NCBI GenBank assembly: GCA_002362135.1
Contig: DETO01000069.1
Location: 4,055-41,015 of the forward strand
Direction: 5' to 3'
From: Ruminococcus sp. UBA3286
GTDB lineage: Bacteria; Bacillota; Clostridia; Oscillospirales; Ruminococcaceae
DNA length: 36,961 bases
Below are positions 7,430 to 15,707 of this stretch, piece by piece (positions within the stretch are counted from its first letter, which is position 1; each line of letters starts with the position of its first letter). The notes beneath the pieces are model-generated. The model saw only the letters and a list, made by a program, of their open reading frames with translations, ran no database searches and was not told the origin of the DNA. A program made the position numbers and the translations under genes.

Positions 7430-7487
7430 GTAACTAACAGGTAACTAACAAAACGGCTGAAAAACTCCTAAAATATAGCGTTTTAGG
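7430..7487. repeat. Short direct and inverted repeats next to the right attachment site
   Basis: GTAACTAACA occurs twice in tandem with an 11-base period (7430-7439, 7441-7450). Next to the core, CCTAAAA (7467-7473) and TTTTAGG (7481-7487) form an inverted repeat that touches attR. Tyrosine integrases use short direct repeats near their attachment cores as arm-type sites, so these are candidate arm sites. Direct proof is lacking. Confidence 0.5.
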
Positions 7488-7503
7488 TTCTCAAAGAGAT
7501 AAT
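7487..7503. other. attR core: second copy of the 17-bp attachment repeat
   Basis: GTTCTCAAAGAGATAAT is identical to 51-67. Downstream the base composition changes to that of the host and a terminator follows, as expected for the original sequence after rpsI. Excision between the two cores would restore the native rpsI 3' end and remove 7436 bp. Confidence 0.85.
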
Positions 7504-7533
7504 CAAATCCCCATTTCAACCCATACAAAAATC

Positions 7534-7564
7534 GCCTCGCAGATTTTCCCTGCGAGGCTTTTTT
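7534..7564. terminator. Probable native rpsI terminator, shared with the convergent gene
   Basis: GCCTCGCA (7534-7541) and TGCGAGGC (7551-7558) form a perfect 8-bp GC-rich stem followed by six T residues. On the minus strand the hairpin is followed by GATTTTTG, so it can also end transcription of the convergent gene at 7567-8049. Confidence 0.8.
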
Positions 7565-7566
7565 GT

Positions 7567-8049
7567 CTATAAACTGCGTTCTTCCAGAATAACAGTATAA
7601 TTATCATAATAAGGCTTGACAGCTTCGGGATTTTTATCGGCATAGGCAAAAATCTCCGCGGCAAGTCCTTTTTGCAGGAATGTCTTCAACTCCTCATGAT
7701 CGCGGTTGTGAATCTCCTCGCAAAGCGTTGAAACCGCGATAACTCTTTTGCCGTCGCACTCCATGATACGAAACGGCCATATTCGGCAGTCAAAAGGCTT
7801 ATTATCGCCCAAAACGCAGCCGTTTTCCGTAAGAGCGGGACAGCTGTAAAGTTCGCCGTCGGTTATTTCGCCGACGTTCAGAACGAATCCCCTGCCCTTT
7901 CGCGCGAACTTAGCTTCCGCGTTGTATTCCATAACAAGATTTCGGGAATTCTCGTCGAAAACGGGAGTTTCCCATATATCGTAGCGGTCAAAAACGCAGC
8001 ACATCCTGCATTTCGCGCAGGTATCGCCGCTTAATATTTCTTTCAGCAT
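7567..8049 (-). CDS. YkgJ-family cysteine-cluster protein
   Basis: 160 residues. The cysteines follow the family pattern: CAKCRMCCVFDRYDIWETPV at the N-terminus, then CPALTENGCVLGDNKPFDCR with IWPF after it. This is the YkgJ-like zinc- or iron-chelating cluster (PF03692); members are assumed to bind metal, but few have a known reaction. The protein is soluble with no signal peptide. A GGAGG lies 4-9 bases before ATG. It follows carB on the same strand, but a strong hairpin lies between them, so carB transcripts probably only partly read through. Confidence 0.85.
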   Translation of the reverse strand: MLKEILSGDTCAKCRMCCVFDRYDIWETPVFDENSRNLVMEYNAEAKFARKGRGFVLNVGEITDGELYSCPALTENGCVLGDNKPFDCRIWPFRIMECDGKRVIAVSTLCEEIHNRDHEELKTFLQKGLAAEIFAYADKNPEAVKPYYDNYTVILEERSL

Positions 8050-8065
8050 TATATTTCCTCCGATA

Positions 8066-8105
8066 AAAACAATACCGCGTATTATATTTGACGCGGTATT
8101 GTTTT
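8066..8105 (-). terminator. Terminator after carB
   Basis: A 15-bp perfect stem: AAAACAATACCGCGT (8066-8080) with its complement at 8091-8105, and a 10-base loop. On the minus strand the stem ends in a T run (GTTTTTATC). It separates carB from the YkgJ-type gene. Confidence 0.85.
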
Positions 8106-8112
8106 ATTTATT

Positions 8113-11100
8113 TTACTTAATATCCCCGTGGTGAGCCTGCAAAGACTTGACCTCGATATTCTTATTGAGCTTGATAGCCTTGATGCCCTCAAGACTTGCC
8201 TTAGCGGCAGCCATTGTAGTGATATAAGGAATGCGGTGCTTGATGGCGGCCTTGCGGATATAGCTGTCGTCATGCGCGGAAGTTTTTCCGGCAGGAGTAT
8301 TGATTATCAGCTGTATCTCGCCGTTTGCGATCTCGTCGGCAATATTCGGTCTACCCTCGTATATCTTGAAGATCCTCTCGCATGGGATACCTTCCTGAGC
8401 AAGCAGCTTGCAGCACTTATGAGTTGCAAGAACCTTGAATCCCAATTCGTTGAATCCCTTTGCGATCTCAACCAGTTCCGGCTTGTCTCTGTCGCAGATG
8501 CTGAGCAGTACCGTTCCATGATCGGGAAGCGGATTCTTCGTAGCCTCCTGAGCCTTGTAATAAGCTTCGCCGAACGACTTTGAAATTCCCAGAACTTCGC
8601 CTGTAGAACGCATTTCAGGTCCGAGAACGGGGTCTACTTCCTGGAACATATTGAACGGGAATACAGCCTCCTTGACGCCGTAGTGACCAATCTCTCTGTC
8701 TTTAAGCTGCGGAACGGGAGACGGATTTCCTGTCAGCGAAGAAGTGATTATCTCTGTAGCGATCTTGACCATGTTGATATCGCATACCTTTGATACCAGC
8801 GGAACGGTTCTCGACGCTCTCGGATTTGCTTCAAGAACATATACCGTATCGCCCTCGATAGCGTACTGCATATTCATAAGACCGCATACGTTCATTTCAA
8901 CGGCAATTCTCTTTGTATAATCCTTGATAGTTGCTACCTGCTCCGCCGTCAGATTCTTTGACGGGAGAATGCAGGCTGAATCGCCCGAATGAACGCCGGC
9001 AAGTTCGATATGCTCCATAACAGCGGGAACGAAACAATTCGTGCCGTCGGAGATAGCGTCGGCTTCGCATTCAGTAGCATGATTGAGGAAGCGGTCTATA
9101 AGGATAGGTCTGTCGGGAGTAACGCCGACTGCGGCATTCATATAAACGCGCATCATTTCATCGTCGTGAACTATCTCCATTCCTCTTCCGCCGAGAACGT
9201 ATGAGGGGCGAACCATTACGGGATAGCCTATTCTGTTGGCGATCTCGATAGCTTCATCGGCGTTTACAGCCATACCAGCTTCGGGCATAGGGATTCCCAG
9301 CTTGTCCATCATAGCGCGGAAATGATCTCTGTCTTCCGCAAGATCAATAGTTTCGGGAGTAGTTCCGAGAATATTTACGCCGTATTTTTTCAGATCATTC
9401 GCAAGATTAAGCGGAGTCTGACCGCCGAACTGCGCGATAACGCCCACAGGCTTTTCCTTTTCGTGGATAGCAAGAACGTCCTCAAGGGTAAGAGGCTCGA
9501 AATAAAGCTTGTCGGAAGTATCATAGTCGGTCGAAACAGTTTCGGGGTTGCAGTTTACGATGATAGACTCAAATCCGAGTTTTTTCAGCGCAAGAGCGGC
9601 ATGAACGCAGCAGTAGTCGAATTCGATACCCTGACCGATTCTGTTGGGTCCGCCGCCGAGAATCATTATTTTCGGTCTGTCGGAATTCGAAGGACTCTTG
9701 TCCTCGTCAAGATGATATGTGGAGTAATAATAAGCCGCATTCTGAGTACTGCTTACGTGAACGCCCTCCCATGCTTCGCAGATACCGAAGCCGATACGCG
9801 CGTTTCTGATCTCCTCTTCCGTAACTTCAAGCAGCGAACTGAGATATCTGTCGGAGAAACCGTCAAGCTTAGCCTGCTTCAAAGCGTCCTTATCGGGAAC
9901 AGAGCCTTTCATGGTCAGCAGATTTTCTTCTTCGTCGACCAGTTCCTTCATCTGCTCAAGGAAATAATGCTTGATCTTTGTAAGTTCGTGAATCTCCTCG
10001 ATAGTCGCGCCCTTGCGGAGAGCCTCGTAAATAACGAACTGTCTTTCGCTTGTGGGGAAACGAAGCTGATCGAGAAGTTCTTCTTTGGTCATATCGTGGA
10101 AATTCTTTGCGAATCCCAGACCGTATCTTCCTGTTTCAAGGCTTCTGATAGCCTTCTGGAATGCTTCTTTATAAGTTTTGCCGATGCTCATTACCTCGCC
10201 TACGGCGCGCATCTGAGTGCCGAGTTTATCTTCCGCGCCCTTGAATTTTTCAAATGCCCAGCGCGCAAACTTGATAACGATATAGTCGCCGTCGGGAACA
10301 TATTTATCAAGAGTTCCGTACTTTCCGCAGGGGATCTCGTCAAGAGTAAGTCCGCAGGCAAGCATTGCCGAAACAAGCGCGATGGGGAATCCCGTAGCCT
10401 TTGAAGCGAGAGCCGACGAACGCGAAGTTCTCGGATTTATCTCGATAACGACTATTCTGCCCGTTTCGGGGTCGCGTGCAAACTGACAGTTGCAGCCGCC
10501 GATAACTTCGATGCTCTCGATTATCTTGTACGACATTTCCTGAAGTTCTTTCTGAACGTCCTCGGGAATAGTCAGCATAGGCGCGGAGCAGAACGAATCG
10601 CCCGTATGAACGCCGATAGGGTCGATATTTTCAATAAAGCAGACTGTAATCTTATTATTTGCAGCGTCGCGTACGACTTCAAGTTCAAGTTCTTCCCAGC
10701 CGAAAATGCACTCCTCAACGAGTACCTGACCGACCAGCGAAGCCTGAAGTCCGCGTGCGCATACGACTTTAAGCTCGTCCACATTGTAGACCATGCCGCC
10801 GCCTGCTCCGCCCATTGTGTAGGCAGGGCGCAGAACAACAGGATATTTCAGTCCCTCGGCAATTTTAACCGCCTCTTCAACGGTATAGGCGACCTCGCTT
10901 TTCGGCATGCCGATACCCAGTTCGCTCATGGCGTTCTTGAATTCGATACGGTCTTCGCCGCGCTCGATAGCGTCTACCTGAACGCCTATTACCTGAACAT
11001 TGTATTTTTTGAGAACGCCTGCCTTATCCAGTTCGGAGCAGAGATTAAGTCCCGACTGACCGCCGAGATTGGGCAGAAGAGCGTCCGGACGCTCTTTTTC

Positions 11101-11334
11101 GATTATCTGCGTAAGTCTTTCGAGATTAAGGGGTTCGATATAGGTTATGTCCGCAACGTCGGGGTCTGTCATAATGGTTGCGGGATTTGAATTAACAAGA
11201 ACGATCTCATAGCCAAGATTTCTCAAAGCCTTGCACGCCTGAGTACCCGAATAGTCGAATTCGCAAGCCTGTCCGATAATTATAGGGCCTGAGCCAATTA
11301 TCATTATCTTGTTTATATTCTCTCTTTTTGGCAT
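8113..11334 (-). CDS. carB: Carbamoyl-phosphate synthase, large subunit
   Basis: 1073 residues, full length for the family. It makes carbamoyl phosphate from bicarbonate, ATP and glutamine-derived ammonia, for pyrimidine and arginine synthesis. Both ATP-grasp halves are present: IMIIGSGPIIIGQACEFDYS starts the first and IMILGGGPNRIGQGIEFDYC the second, with glycine-rich loops GGAGGGMVYN and GGRGMEIVHD. The C-terminal about 140 residues are the MGS-like allosteric domain. I chose ATG 11334 (MPKRENINKI) because AGGAG lies 8 bases before it; an earlier in-frame start would add 13 atypical residues. The small subunit carA is not next to it in this window. The leader contains two repeat elements downstream of the promoter at 11815-11843. 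Confidence 0.97.
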   Translation of the reverse strand: MPKRENINKIMIIGSGPIIIGQACEFDYSGTQACKALRNLGYEIVLVNSNPATIMTDPDVADITYIEPLNLERLTQIIEKERPDALLPNLGGQSGLNLCSELDKAGVLKKYNVQVIGVQVDAIERGEDRIEFKNAMSELGIGMPKSEVAYTVEEAVKIAEGLKYPVVLRPAYTMGGAGGGMVYNVDELKVVCARGLQASLVGQVLVEECIFGWEELELEVVRDAANNKITVCFIENIDPIGVHTGDSFCSAPMLTIPEDVQKELQEMSYKIIESIEVIGGCNCQFARDPETGRIVVIEINPRTSRSSALASKATGFPIALVSAMLACGLTLDEIPCGKYGTLDKYVPDGDYIVIKFARWAFEKFKGAEDKLGTQMRAVGEVMSIGKTYKEAFQKAIRSLETGRYGLGFAKNFHDMTKEELLDQLRFPTSERQFVIYEALRKGATIEEIHELTKIKHYFLEQMKELVDEEENLLTMKGSVPDKDALKQAKLDGFSDRYLSSLLEVTEEEIRNARIGFGICEAWEGVHVSSTQNAAYYYSTYHLDEDKSPSNSDRPKIMILGGGPNRIGQGIEFDYCCVHAALALKKLGFESIIVNCNPETVSTDYDTSDKLYFEPLTLEDVLAIHEKEKPVGVIAQFGGQTPLNLANDLKKYGVNILGTTPETIDLAEDRDHFRAMMDKLGIPMPEAGMAVNADEAIEIANRIGYPVMVRPSYVLGGRGMEIVHDDEMMRVYMNAAVGVTPDRPILIDRFLNHATECEADAISDGTNCFVPAVMEHIELAGVHSGDSACILPSKNLTAEQVATIKDYTKRIAVEMNVCGLMNMQYAIEGDTVYVLEANPRASRTVPLVSKVCDINMVKIATEIITSSLTGNPSPVPQLKDREIGHYGVKEAVFPFNMFQEVDPVLGPEMRSTGEVLGISKSFGEAYYKAQEATKNPLPDHGTVLLSICDRDKPELVEIAKGFNELGFKVLATHKCCKLLAQEGIPCERIFKIYEGRPNIADEIANGEIQLIINTPAGKTSAHDDSYIRKAAIKHRIPYITTMAAAKASLEGIKAIKLNKNIEVKSLQAHHGDIK

Positions 11335-11368
11335 AATTATTCTCCTGTCCCGTGCGCCTTGTGTGCAG

Positions 11369-11586
11369 ATCAATTTTTACTTGTGCGGCATTATGTCAGG
11401 GGAGACGCTGTCTCCCCCGAACCCCCTCTGCATAAGGGACATAGTCCCTTATGAATCCCAATATTAATTACATTCCGTACCCAGAAGGGTACGTAATGCA
11501 ATTGACAGGGACATAGAGATCATGACCTATACAAAGGGTACAGGAAGACTGCGTTCCTGTCATAATACGGCATAGCAAAATTGATT
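11369..11586. repeat. Inverted-repeat element, family 1, copy A
   Basis: Ends are imperfect inverted repeats of about 26 bases (ATCAATTTTTACTTGTGCGG inward on the left; complement of CATAATACGGCATAGCAAAA on the right). Inside are four hairpins: GGGGAGAC/GTCTCCCC (11399-11417), CATAAGGGAC/GTCCCTTATG (11431-11453), ATTACATTCCGTACCC with a near-complement (11467-11502) and ACAGGAA/TTCCTGT (11540-11560). It lies just upstream of carB and, given the promoter at 11815-11843, inside its transcribed leader. Related copies are at 15474-15689, 23180-23254 and 36786-36961. It has no coding capacity. Confidence 0.85.
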
Positions 11587-11633
11587 TACACGTGAACTGC
11601 ACGATATAATTTTAAGCTGTTCTGAAACTGCTC

Positions 11634-11796
11634 AGAACCTGTCCGCATAGAAATTATGTGCGGATTTTCGAGCATAATTTTGACGAGGACAAGGCGAAAA
11701 AGTGAAAGCATACTGTCGTATGGTGAACTTTTTCAACGCAGTCATCGGCAAAATTTGCCGAAAAGACGTGCGTAACTTTCTATGCGGACAGGTTCT
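11634..11796. repeat. Inverted-repeat element, family 2, copy E
   Basis: 163 bp bounded by a perfect 20-bp inverted repeat, AGAACCTGTCCGCATAGAAA. The inside continues as an imperfect hairpin (TGCCGAAAA-type arms) around a core GGCGAAAAAGTGAAAGCATA...GTATGGTGAACTTTTTCAAC. The core, in reverse complement, aligns with the core of the element at 19922-20083 (CGACAGTATGCTTTCACTTT against CGTCAGCATTCCTTCGGCTT), while the terminal repeats are unrelated. It lies between the carB promoter and copy A of family 1. Confidence 0.85.
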
Positions 11797-11814
11797 CATA
11801 ATTCTTTACTTTAT

Positions 11815-11843
11815 ATCATACCACATAATTCAGATAATTGCAA
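11815..11843 (-). promoter_or_regulatory. Promoter of carB
   Basis: On the minus strand TTGCAA (11838-11843) and TATGAT (11815-11820) are separated by 17 bases, with TGG directly before the -10 (extended -10). Transcription would start near 11808 and give a leader of about 470 nt before the carB ATG. Both repeat elements, at 11369-11586 and 11634-11796, fall inside this leader. Confidence 0.7.
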
Positions 11844-12024
11844 GCATAAAGTTTAAGATTCGACAAAAAAATTTCTGATAACCGCGAAAATTCACAAACG
11901 CAAATGTTTACAAAAAATTAATATTTTCTGCGCACATATGATGATTGCTATCCGTTAAATTTACAAATGTAATTTTGATATCCTAACGGAAAATTTTATA
12001 ACAACAAAAAATTTCCGATAACTC
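11844..12024. other. AT-rich intergenic stretch between divergent carB and yfhO promoters
   Basis: No gene or RNA is visible. It contains TTTACAAATGTAA-like strings: TTTACAAATGTAA at 11961-11973 and a partial match near 11908. A 6-bp inverted repeat CCGTTA...TAACGG (about 11953-11990) surrounds the former. These could be protein-binding sites, but no family is indicated. Confidence 0.3.
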
Positions 12025-12053
12025 TTGCAAAAATTAAAAATATATAGTATAAT
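12025..12053 (+). promoter_or_regulatory. Promoter of the first yfhO gene
   Basis: TTGCAA (12025-12030), a 17-base spacer and TATAAT (12048-12053). The start codon follows 53 bases later behind AAAGGAGGA. A long AT-rich stretch precedes the -35. Confidence 0.75.
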
Positions 12054-12106
12054 ATAGAGGATAATATAATCGGATATTTTGTCCGTAAAACAAAGGAGGA
12101 ACAACC

Positions 12107-15100
12107 TTGTCCAACTCAAAAGCAGTCAGCAGACCGTCTTACGCTGCGGTCATGCCTGCGGAACAGGTCAAAGTCAGGCTTAAACCGCTTTATTACATCG
12201 CAGCTTTCCTGATACCTGCCGCATTGATGTTCATTGCGTATGCTATCTTCGGCGTTTATCCTTTCGGAGAACGTTCCGTACTGACGCTCGACCTCAACGG
12301 TCAGTACGTCTACTACTTTGAAAATATCCGCGACGCTTTCTGGAGCGGCGAAAATCCGCTTTACAGCTGGTCGAGAAACCTTTCGGGCGGCTATCAGGGC
12401 GTTATCGGATATTATCTCGCAAGCCCGTTCACTTTTATAGTGATACTTATGCCGCGAAGTCTCATCATCGAAGCCCTGATGATAATGCAGCTTTGCAAAA
12501 TAGGCGCGTGCGGCGTTACATTCTATCACTATGCCGTCAAATCCAAGGGCGTGCCTCATCTTCAGGCGGTCATCTTCTCGACAATGTATGCGCTTATGGC
12601 GTATGTTGCGATACAGCTTATCGACCCCATGTGGATAGACGGCCCGATATTCCTGCCCCTTGTTATTCTTGGTGTTGAATATCTGGTTGACGACGGCAGA
12701 AAGATAAACTATATCATTCCCCTTGCTATCATGTTTATCGCAAACTTCTACATCGGATTTATGATCGCGATATTCGTCGCCATCTATTTTGTGTATTACC
12801 TTTTCTTCGGCACAAAAAACAAGTTCAAGGCTTTTGACTTTTTAAAGGTATTCGGCAGAATGGTTCTTGCCACGGGCGTAGTGCTGATGTGCAGCTTTAT
12901 CATGATATTCCCCGTGTACAAGGCTCTTGCGCTGGGTAAATTCGACTTCTCGCAGCCCGATTATTCGTTCAAGACAATGTTCAATCCCCTTGAACTCATC
13001 GCAACGCTGCTTCCCAACCAGTATTATTCCGTAAACGTTGACGAGGGTACGAGAATGTACGGCAGACCGGAAATTTACTGCGGCGTTCTCTCCCTGATAC
13101 TCGTTCCGCTTTATTACTTCAACAACAAGATAAAGACGAACCGCAAAATAGGATACAGCCTGATTCTGGTCATCATGTTCCTGAGTATGTGGATAAAGCC
13201 CCTCAACATGATGTGGCACGGCGGACAAGACCCCAACTGGCTCCCCTACAGATATTCATTCCTTGTATCGTTCATTCTCGTATCGATGGCGGCGGAAACT
13301 TTCGCCAACCTCGAAGGCTATAAACTGAAAGTCGCTCCTCCTGCCGGAGTATTCGGCATTCTCATGCTGCTGATATTCATCTTCGAAAGCGTCATGAAAA
13401 CGTTCAACTATAACGAAGACCGATACAAATATGTTGCTGTCGCTCCCTACTCGGAAAACGTCACTATCAACGGCGAAAGCAGGAATCACCTCTTCCTCGG
13501 CACGCTCGTTTTCGGAGCTGCCCTCGCGGCGATCTACCTCGCATTCGTATGGATGTACAGCAACGCCAAAAAGCAGACGCACAAAACTATCGTTTCAATT
13601 GCACTGGGCGTTCTTGTTATCTTTGAAGCGGGCTACAACTCGTTCGATACTATCTTCAAGATTGATAAGGAAGTTTACTACTCCTCAAGAAAATCTTACA
13701 GCGCTATCATGGAAGCTCCTAAGATAGCGGCTGAACTCGAAAAAATCGACGACGGACTTTACCGCACGGAGAAAACTTTCTTCCGCAACGTCAACGATAA
13801 TCAGGCTTACGGCTTCAAGGGACTTTCACATTCAAGTTCCGTAATGAATACCAAGATAATCAATTTCATTGAAACTCTCGGCTATTCCACCAAAAGCTAT
13901 GAAACAAGATACGACGGAAACACGCCTCTTGCGGATTCTCTGCTGGGCATAAAATACGTTATCGACGACCCGTCGAAGTATAATCCCGAATCCAATAAAA
14001 AGACGCTTCTTAGCCCGTACTATGAGAAGATACACTCGATGACATACAATACCGAAGACGGCGAAAAGCCTATTGATATCTACAGAAACAACGACGCGCT
14101 TCCTATCGCGTTCATGGCTGACGACGACATTCTGCGGCTCAGCTTCCTCGGCAACGACAACCCGTTCAACAGCATGAATAATTTCCTCAGTTCAATGACG
14201 GGAAATACCCCAAGCTATGACGGCGTGCTTCAGCCGAAAGAATATTTCTGGAGAATTGAAGAAAATCCCGAAGTTGAGCTGAACGAATGTACGGAACGCG
14301 ACTACGGCGGTCAGCATTGCTATGACGCTCTCGCAGGCGCTGTCGATCCTACGGTAAGAATCCACATCACTCCTCAGAGCGAAGATAATCTTTATATGTA
14401 CCTGAAATCCAACAATCAGAAAAAATGCAATGTCTGGGTATCTACCACTCAGAACGAAGAAACAGGCGAATATGAAGATTTCGTAAGCTACGGCTCTTAT
14501 TATGACGGCTATGATTACTCTATCGTAAATCTCGGCTCTTTCCCCGCAGGCAAGGAAATTGAAATCCGCCTTACGATTATCCAGCAGGATAAAACAGGCG
14601 CGAACGAGTATATCATGGTTAAGGATTTCCAGTTCTATCACTTCAATTACGATATGTTCCACGAGGATATACAGACGCTTCAGGAAAATCCCCTTGAGAT
14701 CGATATGGACAAGTTCGAAAGCAACCGCATTGTCGGCGAGATCGACGCTAAGGAAGGTCAGATCATGTACACCTCTATCCCCTATGAACCAGGCTGGACG
14801 GTAAAGGTCGACGGCAAAAAGGTGGATGAGTTCTACTACGAAGAGATCAGGGAGACCGATCAGGGCATCGAAACAAGCCTTATGCGCAATACCGCGGATT
14901 CAGGCAACGGTCAGGTCGTTATCCTCAATGCTCTCATGGGACTTCGCCTTACAGAGGGTCATCATACGATAGAAATGGTTTATTCTCCTCCGGGATTCAA
15001 ACCCGGCGTTGTTCTGCTGATTTTCGGCATTGCGGCGATAATTCTGTTCTATCTCTACGACAGGAAGAATAATCCCGTTCTCAATGCGATAAACAACGCT

Positions 15101-15475
15101 AAAAAGCAGGAAGAATCAGGTCAGATTCCAGTTTCTGCAATTCTTGATAAGGGCAAGGCTGATAATGCGAAAAAGGCTGATGATAAAGCCAAAAAAGACG
15201 CTCCTGCAAAGCCTGACGCAGTGGACAGCGCTCAAACTCCTGCTCCTGATAAGAAAAAACCGCAGGATAATAAAAAGACTGAAACTCCGAAGAAAAGCGA
15301 GAACGCCGCTCCCACGGAACTTCCGCTTCCGCAGTCGGGAGGAATTCCGCCGGCTGACGACTACGACGACGAAATTATCCCCTCCGATATCACATTTGAC
15401 GAGGAGGCTATGAAAAAAGCCGTCGAAAATATGCCTGCTCCGTCTCCCAAAAAGAAAAAGAAGAAGAGAAAGTAA
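12107..15475 (+). CDS. YfhO-family large membrane protein, copy 1
   Basis: 1122 residues. The N-terminal half carries many transmembrane helices with the family pattern (PF09586): FLIPAALMFIAYAIFGVYPF, then LDLNGQYVYYFENIRDAFWS and LYSWSRNLSGGYQGVIGYYL. An extracellular region follows (about 480-960), a final helix near 970-990, and a Lys/Pro/Glu-rich cytoplasmic tail of about 120 residues ending in a run of lysines. YfhO relatives are GT-C-like membrane proteins; in Bacillus subtilis YfhO is tied to sugar modification of lipoteichoic acid. The substrate here is unknown. Start is TTG at 12107, six bases after AAAGGAGGA; it gives a short cytoplasmic leader. A second copy lies at 28107-30998. 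Confidence 0.88.
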   Translation: MSNSKAVSRPSYAAVMPAEQVKVRLKPLYYIAAFLIPAALMFIAYAIFGVYPFGERSVLTLDLNGQYVYYFENIRDAFWSGENPLYSWSRNLSGGYQGVIGYYLASPFTFIVILMPRSLIIEALMIMQLCKIGACGVTFYHYAVKSKGVPHLQAVIFSTMYALMAYVAIQLIDPMWIDGPIFLPLVILGVEYLVDDGRKINYIIPLAIMFIANFYIGFMIAIFVAIYFVYYLFFGTKNKFKAFDFLKVFGRMVLATGVVLMCSFIMIFPVYKALALGKFDFSQPDYSFKTMFNPLELIATLLPNQYYSVNVDEGTRMYGRPEIYCGVLSLILVPLYYFNNKIKTNRKIGYSLILVIMFLSMWIKPLNMMWHGGQDPNWLPYRYSFLVSFILVSMAAETFANLEGYKLKVAPPAGVFGILMLLIFIFESVMKTFNYNEDRYKYVAVAPYSENVTINGESRNHLFLGTLVFGAALAAIYLAFVWMYSNAKKQTHKTIVSIALGVLVIFEAGYNSFDTIFKIDKEVYYSSRKSYSAIMEAPKIAAELEKIDDGLYRTEKTFFRNVNDNQAYGFKGLSHSSSVMNTKIINFIETLGYSTKSYETRYDGNTPLADSLLGIKYVIDDPSKYNPESNKKTLLSPYYEKIHSMTYNTEDGEKPIDIYRNNDALPIAFMADDDILRLSFLGNDNPFNSMNNFLSSMTGNTPSYDGVLQPKEYFWRIEENPEVELNECTERDYGGQHCYDALAGAVDPTVRIHITPQSEDNLYMYLKSNNQKKCNVWVSTTQNEETGEYEDFVSYGSYYDGYDYSIVNLGSFPAGKEIEIRLTIIQQDKTGANEYIMVKDFQFYHFNYDMFHEDIQTLQENPLEIDMDKFESNRIVGEIDAKEGQIMYTSIPYEPGWTVKVDGKKVDEFYYEEIRETDQGIETSLMRNTADSGNGQVVILNALMGLRLTEGHHTIEMVYSPPGFKPGVVLLIFGIAAIILFYLYDRKNNPVLNAINNAKKQEESGQIPVSAILDKGKADNAKKADDKAKKDAPAKPDAVDSAQTPAPDKKKPQDNKKTETPKKSENAAPTELPLPQSGGIPPADDYDDEIIPSDITFDEEAMKKAVENMPAPSPKKKKKKRK

Positions 15476-15689
15476 TTTTACTTTTGCTGCATTATGTCAG
15501 GGGACTCTGTCCCCCGACACCCCCTGCAAAAGGGTGCTTCACCCTTTTGAAACCCGAAATTTCATGTTTTCATATCCCGTAAAGGGATATGAAAACATGA
15601 GGGTCGAACTCAATAGAGCAACACCTTTGCAAGGGATATAGGAGGACAAGGTCTCATGGCGTAATACAGCACGAGTAAAATCAATTTTC
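15474..15689. repeat. Inverted-repeat element, family 1, copy B
   Basis: Left end TTTTACTTTTGCTGCATTAT, right end the complement of GTAATACAGCACGAGTAAAA. Hairpins in the same order as copy A but with different paired sequences: GGGGAC/GTCCCC (15500-15514), CAAAAGGGTG/CACCCTTTTG (15527-15549), and CATGTTTTCATATCCC with its exact complement (15563-15599). It fills the gap between the convergent ends of yfhO and metH and could act as a two-way terminator. Confidence 0.85.
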
Positions 15690-15707
15690 ATGGGAGTTTG
15701 ACAGATT

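Larger units (their letters stand above)
51..7503. mobile_element. Decayed integrative element inserted in rpsI
   Basis: It is bounded by the 17-bp repeats and holds an integrase remnant and an excisionase-like gene at the left end and cargo in the middle and right. It is visibly more AT-rich than flanking host genes. There are no relaxase, coupling-protein, type IV secretion, replication or phage structural genes, so this is a remnant or a small island, not a complete conjugative element or prophage. rpsI is, to my knowledge, among the conserved genes used as integration sites by Firmicute integrative elements. Confidence 0.8.

Noticed and set aside
9322..10404. 360-codon plus-strand open frame
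   Set aside because: It lies inside carB, antisense, with no family resemblance or ribosome site.
11369..11586. CRISPR array or toxin-antitoxin RNA
   Set aside because: The element has paired hairpins and inverted ends, not regularly spaced direct repeats; no cas genes or toxin frame are nearby.
12116..12559. 147-codon minus-strand open frame inside yfhO copy 1
   Set aside because: Antisense to a clear membrane protein gene, no ribosome site and no domain.
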